Shown here: one piece after another, positions 5,811 through 10,558 of the stretch
Layout of the letters: each line of letters starts with the position of its first letter
Numbering within the stretch: the stretch's first letter is position 1
Source of the DNA: Chloroflexota bacterium
Lineage (GTDB): Bacteria; Chloroflexota; Dehalococcoidia; Lucifugimonadales; UBA3495
NCBI GenBank assembly: GCA_022562335.1
Contig: JADFPM010000068.1
Span: forward strand, 1-10,558
Length of the DNA stretch: 10,558 nt
Direction of reading: 5' to 3'
Program-made: the position numbers and the translations under genes
The notes under the pieces: generated by a model
Databases searched by the model: none
What the model was told of the DNA's origin: nothing
What the model saw: only the letters and a program-made list of their open reading frames with translations

Positions 5811-8504
5811 CTAGTGCTGATCGCTGCCCGACGAACGGTTACCGCCCGACGGCCTACTGCCGCCGCCGCCGCCCCGGGTAATGCCCCGCAGGCCACGGAA
5901 CCCCGATCCGGTGGTGGTCACCTCGGCGCTTTCCATGGCCACCCGGTCGCCTTCCTTCAGCCCTTCCCGGACCGACACCCAAAAGTCGTCGCCGTCGCCC
6001 AAAACCACCGGCCGTTCTTCGACCAGCCCCTCGCTGTTTATGAGCTTTACCACCGGGTGATCAAAGGTTCCGTACACGGCTTGCTGCGGCACCAATAAGA
6101 CGTTGAGTTCTTCGTGCAACACGATATCGGCCACGGCGGTCATGCCTTCCCTAAGTTGCATCCCCGAGGGGACTTCCAGGCGGACCTTTATGGGGAAGGT
6201 GACCACCCCCTGCTGGTTAAGGGCCGCCGGTGCGATCTGAAAAACAACACCCTCCAGCGTTTGCCCAGCCAATGCGTCCAGCGTAACCGTCGCCCGGGTG
6301 CCCACCAACACCAGCAACACGTCTATCTCGTCCACGATACCGTCGACCTCAACCACCGCCGGATCCACTATTTCCACAATGGTGGCATTGGCATTCACCT
6401 GGTCGCCCTCTTCGACGTTCACGTTGGAAACGAAACCGTCGATGGGCGATCTTAGCGTAGCGTCCTCCCGCCTTTGCAGGCTGTCTTCCAACGACCGCCG
6501 GGCCGAGGCCAGCTTGGCCTTAGCCAGGGTGGCGTCCAAGGGGTTAGGACCCTGATCCAGCTCGTTCAGTTCCTCCAGAGATTCGGCCAACGTCGCTTCT
6601 GCCAGGGACAGCCGCTGTTCCCTCAAGGCCGATTCCAGCAGGTCTGGGCCGTTTACCAACACCGCCAGACCGGCCGCAGCCTGGTCGAGGTTTGCCTTGG
6701 CCAACGCCGCGCCGGCCTCACGGACCGCCAGGGCCAGCGGGTCCGCCCCGGCCTCCAATGCGCCCAGATTGTCCCGGGCTATCAAGAGCTTGGCTTCCCC
6801 CTCGGCGATCTGTTGCTGAACGGTACTGCCCGCCGAATTCCCTGACGTCCGTTTGAGGGCCTCAAGTTGCTCTTTAATCCTTTGGACTGTGAACCCATAG
6901 GCTTCGATGCTCCCTGGGCCCGCTGGCGAGGTGATATCCAAAAGCGCTTGTTCCACGGAGATCAGGTCCACCCGGGCCTTCGACACCGTTGCTTGTAGCT
7001 GGTTCTGGGTCAACACGTTGGGCCCTTTCCTCAATTCAGCCAGGTTTTGTCGTGCCTTGGCCAGGGTCAACCCCGAGACTTCTACCGCCGCTTCCAATTC
7101 TTGAAGTTTGAGCAGGTCGGGCCCCGATACCAGCTTGGCCAGATCCTGAATGGCTTGGTCCAGGTTGGACCGAGCCAACTCCGTTTCTGCATCCAACTCA
7201 GCTTGCCGAAGCGGATCTGGACCGGAAACCAACCGGGCCATCGTCAATTCCGCGCTGTCCAGGCCGGCCTGGGACACCTGCACCGCGGCTTCAAGTTGCT
7301 CCACCGCCACCAGGGCCTCCAGGGTATCGGCCAGCTCGGGGACCAAGATCAGTTCGGCTTGTTCTAGCCCATTGATTATGGATTCCAAGCCACCCACGCC
7401 ACTGGCCGATTCCGCGCGTAACCTGGCCAAATCGGCCTGGGTTTGGGCGACCTGCGCCTCCAGATCATCCCTCCTAACCCGGTTGAGGGACAGACTGCGT
7501 GAATTTGAGTCTTCGTAGCGATCCAGGGCCAGCTGCGCCCGCCGCAGGGCATCACGGGCTTCTGCTTCCACCTGCTGAGCGGCGGCTAGTTCCTGATCGT
7601 AATCGGGGGAAAACCCGGCCAGGGCATCCTGTGCGGCTACCAAATCCACCCGGGCCCGGGCCTCGGCCTCCCGGGCCCGGACCAATTCTTGCGAATAATC
7701 CGAAGGGAAGCTGGACAACGCCTCCCTGGCGGCCTCCGAAGCCAGCTCGGCATCGGCCTGGACTTGAAGCGCCTGGGCCAACTCATCCAGGGTCGATGGA
7801 CCAAAATCTGCTAAAGCGTCCAGGGCCTGGTCCAACGACACCTGAGCATCGGCCTTGGCCAGTTGGGCTGTCACTTCATCTTGCTCAAAGTCACGGGCGA
7901 AGTTGGCCAACTCGTCCCGCGCCAGGGCCAGGTCTAAAAGCGCGTCGGAGTGGATCTGTTCCGCCGAGGCCAGGTCACGGGAATATTCCAGGGAATAGTC
8001 CGCCAGGGCCTGCCGTGCCGTTTCCACCTGCCCTTCATCATCGGCAACCGTCTCCCGCGCCTGGGCCAGTTGAAGATCGGTGGGGGATAACAGCTCATCC
8101 AGCGCTTGCTGGGCAACGTCCAAGTCGAACTCTGCCTGGGCCACGGCCAATTCGATGCGGGCCACGGAGGCCTGGTCGATCTGGGCCAGCGGTTGCCCCC
8201 TGGTCACACGGTCGCCCTCTTCCACCAAGATACTTTCCACGGTGCCCTGGGAGCCGAAACTGAGGACTTCCCGGTCAGGGAAAACCAGATTGCCGCTGGT
8301 GGAGACCTTGTTTATCAGATCACCGTATTGGACGGGAATGATCTGCTGGTTTTCATCCAAAGCCACCAGCGGGACGGCGGTGGACCTCCCATACACCTCA
8401 TAGGTGGCGCCGGCGGCGCCAAACAGCACCACGAAGAGCACCAACATTTGCCACAATTTAAGGGACTTGAGAGAGTTCAGAACGGAATTCAGCGCCGATT
8501 CCAT
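5811..8504 (-). CDS. Giant HlyD/MacA-like membrane-fusion (adaptor) protein with tandem helical repeats
   Basis: An 897-residue adaptor, more than twice the length of MacA (about 370). The order is: short cytoplasmic end; one TM helix at about 18-37 (LWQMLVLFVVLFGAAGATYEV); first lipoyl half with GTVESILVEEGDRVTRGQPLAQID (~87-110); a ~570-residue Ala/Leu/Glu-rich helical region; second lipoyl half with LRSPIDGFVSNVNVEEGDQV (~684-703); a beta-barrel domain (~717-797); a membrane-proximal domain to ~860; and a Gly/Ser/Arg-rich tail (867-897). The helical region is built from tandem 32- and 33-residue units (separate entries). The start is ATG at 8502-8504 with AAGGTGG (8511-8517) six bases away; the frame extends to 8573 but without such a site. 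It is first in an operon with the ATPase and permease, so it is the adaptor of that pump. Charged residues keep the region soluble, and it would sit outside the cytoplasmic membrane. The exact fold of the repeats is inference. Confidence 0.92.
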   Translation of the reverse strand: MESALNSVLNSLKSLKLWQMLVLFVVLFGAAGATYEVYGRSTAVPLVALDENQQIIPVQYGDLINKVSTSGNLVFPDREVLSFGSQGTVESILVEEGDRVTRGQPLAQIDQASVARIELAVAQAEFDLDVAQQALDELLSPTDLQLAQARETVADDEGQVETARQALADYSLEYSRDLASAEQIHSDALLDLALARDELANFARDFEQDEVTAQLAKADAQVSLDQALDALADFGPSTLDELAQALQVQADAELASEAAREALSSFPSDYSQELVRAREAEARARVDLVAAQDALAGFSPDYDQELAAAQQVEAEARDALRRAQLALDRYEDSNSRSLSLNRVRRDDLEAQVAQTQADLARLRAESASGVGGLESIINGLEQAELILVPELADTLEALVAVEQLEAAVQVSQAGLDSAELTMARLVSGPDPLRQAELDAETELARSNLDQAIQDLAKLVSGPDLLKLQELEAAVEVSGLTLAKARQNLAELRKGPNVLTQNQLQATVSKARVDLISVEQALLDITSPAGPGSIEAYGFTVQRIKEQLEALKRTSGNSAGSTVQQQIAEGEAKLLIARDNLGALEAGADPLALAVREAGAALAKANLDQAAAGLAVLVNGPDLLESALREQRLSLAEATLAESLEELNELDQGPNPLDATLAKAKLASARRSLEDSLQRREDATLRSPIDGFVSNVNVEEGDQVNANATIVEIVDPAVVEVDGIVDEIDVLLVLVGTRATVTLDALAGQTLEGVVFQIAPAALNQQGVVTFPIKVRLEVPSGMQLREGMTAVADIVLHEELNVLLVPQQAVYGTFDHPVVKLINSEGLVEERPVVLGDGDDFWVSVREGLKEGDRVAMESAEVTTTGSGFRGLRGITRGGGGGSRPSGGNRSSGSDQH
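6462..6758 (-). repeat. Three 33-residue coding repeats in the adaptor, second block
   Basis: Adaptor residues 583-681 split into three units of exactly 33 residues, starting LEAGADPLALA, LVNGPDLLESA and LDQGPNPLDAT. The turn glycines are residues 586, 619 and 652. The units match those of the block at 6936-7232 and lead straight into the second lipoyl half. At DNA level the period is 99 bp and the copies are divergent, so they are old protein repeats and not recent duplications. Confidence 0.8.
6936..7232 (-). repeat. Three 33-residue coding repeats in the adaptor, first block
   Basis: Adaptor residues 425-523 split into three units of exactly 33 residues, starting LVSGPDPLRQA, LVSGPDLLKLQ and LRKGPNVLTQN. 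The consensus opening is L-x-x-G-P-[DN]-x-L, with turn glycines at 428, 461 and 494. A more degenerate unit may precede them. A 59-residue non-repeat insert (524-582) separates this block from the second one. Confidence 0.82.
7521..8096 (-). repeat. Six 32-residue coding repeats in the adaptor
   Basis: Adaptor residues 137-328 split without gaps into six units of exactly 32 residues, opening ELLSPTDLQLA, DYSLEYSRDLA, NFARDFEQDEV, DFGPSTLDELA, SFPSDYSQELV and GFSPDYDQELA. Each has an aromatic or Pro-containing turn, then an Ala/Leu/Glu-rich helix ending in a pattern like A-x-x-A-L-A. The aromatic residue recurs at 170, 202, 234, 266, 298 and 330. The DNA period is 96 bp with divergent copies. 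Confidence 0.85.
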
Positions 8505-8830
8505 GATTCGCCACCTTCCAGGTAGTTCGCCTCCGGGTGAGAACCGTGAGGCTGGGTCAAGACCAGATCGCACCGGCCATGAGGGAGTATTTCGGCCATC
8601 CTACCATAACCGCCTGACCCATCATCCGTGTACGGAGTATACGGTTTGATATTAGTTTCAGATTGTTAAGAAATCGTTAGGCCGCCTTGAATGATGTGGG
8701 CAGTCCAGATCGAGAACGGGATTGATTCACCCATGGCGCCGACAAAGGGTGGACCATCAGTCTTTTCAGGCGAGGTTCTCCGGGGTATCCTTACCCGTGG
8801 CCCGATGCTGATCATTGCAGGAGGTTCCGG
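8505..8830. promoter_or_regulatory. Divergent intergenic region between exporter operon and CoA-transferase genes
   Basis: This 326-base region separates two divergently transcribed units and must carry at least the exporter promoter. It has an imperfect 19-bp dyad, CCGTGTAC-GGA-GTATACGG (8626-8644), that overlaps a - strand -10-like TATACT (8636-8641), and a direct repeat GTTAAG/GTTAGG at 8665-8670 and 8676-8681. The 11-bp spacing is typical of OmpR/PhoB-family response-regulator sites. No good -35 was found on either strand. No small gene with a ribosome site is visible. Confidence 0.4.
8819..8824 (+). promoter_or_regulatory. Perfect Shine-Dalgarno for the GTG start at 8831
   Basis: AGGAGG is exactly complementary to the CCTCCT core at the end of this genome's own 16S gene (236-242), and lies six bases before GTG 8831. 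It decides the GTG start for the first CoA-transferase. Confidence 0.85.
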
Positions 8831-10042
8831 GTGTTCGACGCCTTTTCCGGCGTGACCGTTTTGGAGTACGCCGATTTTATTTCGGGGCCGTATTGCGGCA
8901 AACTCCTGGCCGAGATGGGCGCCACCGTTTGGAAGGTGGAAGAGCCGGTCAAGGGGGACCCGGCCCGGGGATACGGGCCATTTCCCGGCAACATACCCCA
9001 CCGCGAGAAGAGCGGACTGTTTCTGTTTCTCAACACGAACAAACAGAGCATCACCCTGGACCCTTCCTCACCCACGGGCCGGGACCTGTTTCTGCGCCTG
9101 GCCAACCGGGCCAGCATATTGATAGAAGACCGGCGGCCGGGGGAAATGGCGGAGATGGGGTTGGATTACGCCTGCCTCAATGAATCCAATCCGGGGTTGA
9201 TCCAGGTCTCCATCACCCCCTACGGCCAGGACGGGCCAAAAGCGTCTTGGAAAGCCAGCCACATCAATACCTTTCACGCCTCTGGAGAAGGCTACACCCT
9301 GCCGGGGGGCATGACCCATGCCTTGTTCCCGGAAAGGGGCCCGGTGGCCGGTGGGGTCCATTTGGGGGAATACGACGCAGGACTGATGGCAGCCTCGGCG
9401 GCGGTGGCGGCATTGCTGGCCCGGGAGACCTGGGGCATCGGCCAGCGCGTAGACATCTCCAAGCAGGAGGCCACCATGGGGCTCAGCCGTTTGGGTATGG
9501 CCCAATCCATGGGACAGGACATCATCTACGACCGGTCCCGCAGCTATGAGTACGGCGGGATCTTCGGCTGCACCGATGGTTACGTCATCCTCTACCCCCG
9601 GGAGGACAGCCAGTGGAAAGCCCTGGTGGAGATCATGGGCCGGCCCGAGTTGGCCGAAGACCCCAGGTTTCAGACCCGCCCGGCACGCATTAAAAATGGC
9701 GCCGAGGTAAACCTGGTCCTCTCTCAATGGGCCTCCGGCCAGGGCAAGGAGGAGATCTATTACCAGGTCGCCCCCAGCGGCTGTCCCACCGCCTTCTTCT
9801 CCACTCCCCAGGATGCCCACCATTCGCCCCAATTCGAAGCACGCGAGTTCTTCGAGGACGTGACCCACCCCAGGGCCGGGACTCTGCGCCATCCCGGCAG
9901 GCCCTACCGATTTAGCAGCGGCGGCCCGCCGGACACCAAGCCCGCGCCCACGTTGGGCCAGCATAACGAGACAATATTATGCGGCGAACTGGGTTTGGCG
10001 CCCGAGGAACTTCCCCGGTTGGGCCGGGCAGGCACCATCTGA
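8831..10042 (+). CDS. CaiB/BaiF-family (class III) CoA-transferase
   Basis: A 403-residue class III CoA-transferase, normal length for the family. The family landmarks are in order: SGVTVLEYADFISGPYCGKLLAEMGATVWKVE (6-37) with the GD-P-R segment after it (42-46), NTNKQSITLD (68-77), the EDRRPGEMAEMGLDY region (99-113), QVSITPYGQDGP (125-136), and GEYDAGLMAASAAVAALLARETWGIGQRVDIS (179-210). D182 in this last motif aligns with the catalytic aspartate that forms the aspartyl-CoA anhydride in CaiB and formyl-CoA transferase. The enzyme should move CoA between two carboxylic acids in the cytoplasm. The substrate is unknown; carnitine, bile acids, oxalate, mesaconate and aromatic acids are all used by relatives. 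Compared with typical members the segment after QDGP is divergent (KASWKASHINTFHASGEG). The next gene starts on its stop codon, which suggests joint translation. Confidence 0.93.
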   Translation: MFDAFSGVTVLEYADFISGPYCGKLLAEMGATVWKVEEPVKGDPARGYGPFPGNIPHREKSGLFLFLNTNKQSITLDPSSPTGRDLFLRLANRASILIEDRRPGEMAEMGLDYACLNESNPGLIQVSITPYGQDGPKASWKASHINTFHASGEGYTLPGGMTHALFPERGPVAGGVHLGEYDAGLMAASAAVAALLARETWGIGQRVDISKQEATMGLSRLGMAQSMGQDIIYDRSRSYEYGGIFGCTDGYVILYPREDSQWKALVEIMGRPELAEDPRFQTRPARIKNGAEVNLVLSQWASGQGKEEIYYQVAPSGCPTAFFSTPQDAHHSPQFEAREFFEDVTHPRAGTLRHPGRPYRFSSGGPPDTKPAPTLGQHNETILCGELGLAPEELPRLGRAGTI

Positions 10043-10558
10043 TGACGTCGAATGACGCAGGGCAGAAGGCGGCATTGACCGGCGTCCGGGTGTTGGACTT
10101 CACCAACCTTTTGGCCGGACCCTTCCCTTCCCTTCTGCTGGGGTTCCTGGGGGCGGAAGTCATCAAGGTGGAAAGCAACACCCGGTTGGACGCCGCGCGG
10201 AGGCCGCCGTATTCCTTCGGAGATTCGGACAAGTCCCCGGTTTTCAACAGCGTCAACCTGAACAAACTGAGCGTCCAATTGAACCTTAAAGAGCCCCAGG
10301 CCATAGCCCTGGCGCACCGGCTGGCGGCCATCAGCGACGTGGTGGTGGAAAACATGCGCCCCGGCGTGATGGACCGGCTGGGGCTGGGTTACTCCCGGCT
10401 GCGGGAGATCAATCCCACCATCATCATGGCCTCCATATCCGGCGCGGGGGCCACCGGTCCCGAACGATCATACCCCGGTTATGCACCGGCGTTCAGCGCC
10501 CTGGGCGGCCTGGGCCACCTCACCGGCTACGGCGACGGGCCACCCGCCGAGTTGCACG
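10042..10558 (+). CDS. Second CaiB/BaiF-family CoA-transferase, 5' part
   Basis: This frame is open to the window edge (172 codons) and starts at ATG 10042-10044, overlapping the TGA of the previous gene by one base (TGATG), a layout typical of coupled translation. The protein shows the family N-terminus: LTGVRVLDFTNLLAGPFPSLLLGFLGAEVIKVES (12-45), VNLNKLSVQLNLK (71-83), VVENMRPGVMDRLGLGY (100-116) and IMASISGAGATGP (127-139). The active-site aspartate would lie just beyond the window, so activity cannot be judged. Sequence identity to the first copy is low outside the motifs, so this is not a recent duplication; the two may form a heteromer, as known for some two-subunit class III transferases such as BbsEF and SmtAB, or act in sequence. 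Confidence 0.92.
   Translation, partial: MTSNDAGQKAALTGVRVLDFTNLLAGPFPSLLLGFLGAEVIKVESNTRLDAARRPPYSFGDSDKSPVFNSVNLNKLSVQLNLKEPQAIALAHRLAAISDVVVENMRPGVMDRLGLGYSRLREINPTIIMASISGAGATGPERSYPGYAPAFSALGGLGHLTGYGDGPPAELH

Noticed and set aside
5110..5814. + strand open frame (234 codons) opposite the ATPase gene
   Set aside because: The ATPase on the - strand has every ABC motif, so this is a shadow frame.
6462..8096. Regular ~96-99 bp periodicity that could suggest a CRISPR array or satellite DNA
   Set aside because: The repeats are divergent at DNA level, have no conserved repeat/spacer split, and are in frame within one long coding region; they are protein repeats.
7499..8263. Long + strand open frame (254 codons), Pro/Gly-rich
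   Set aside because: It is antisense to the adaptor's Ala/Leu/Glu repeats; its PGPGP composition is the mirror of those codons and no ribosome site or domain is seen.
9068..9964. Long - strand open frame (298 codons)
   Set aside because: Antisense to the complete CoA-transferase; high GC leaves the opposite strand open by chance and no family motif is visible.

Overview
The window looks like part of a Chloroflexota genome, probably class Dehalococcoidia and possibly SAR202-like. This is inferred from the style of the 16S rRNA tail, from a 16S gene that ends in its own terminator with no 23S behind it, from two adjacent CaiB/BaiF CoA-transferase genes, and from a MacAB-type exporter whose adaptor has a very long repeat-built helical region. 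No database search was possible, so the taxonomy is a reading of family resemblance.

Layout. (1) 1-244 is the 3' end of a 16S rRNA gene on the + strand, followed by a hairpin-rich trailer and a strong intrinsic terminator at 488-517. No tRNA, 23S or 5S follows. (2) 630-2166 (+) is an accessory, lower-GC segment. It holds a complete MntA/HepT (MNT-HEPN) toxin-antitoxin pair with a 4-base GTGA overlap, then a winged-helix plus HNH nuclease gene cut in two by an in-frame TAA. (3) 2241-8504 is a block of five genes on the - strand. In transcription order they are a giant HlyD/MacA-like membrane-fusion protein (897 aa), a MacB/LolD-type ATPase, a MacB/FtsX-type permease, a membrane-anchored protein with two DUF5666-like beta domains, and, after a 207-bp gap containing a 24-bp perfect palindrome, a small secreted protein with a Gly-rich tail. 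(4) 8505-8830 is a divergent intergenic region with candidate operator sequences. (5) From 8831 (+) there is a complete CaiB/BaiF CoA-transferase, then a second one that starts on the stop codon of the first (TGATG) and runs off the window.

How the genes fit together. The - strand block is most simply a tripartite-style ABC export or stress module: ATPase and permease power a mechanotransmission pump, and the adaptor forms the extracytoplasmic part. If the host is monoderm, as most Chloroflexota are believed to be, the adaptor has no TolC partner, as in Bacillus YknXYZ. The most distinctive thing in the window is that adaptor. Between its two lipoyl half-motifs it carries six tandem units of exactly 32 residues and six units of exactly 33 residues (three plus three), with turn-like motifs at each unit boundary. 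This suggests a zig-zag helical bundle rather than the single hairpin of MacA. The CoA-transferase pair likely serves CoA-dependent carboxylate catabolism, and its substrate cannot be read from the sequence.
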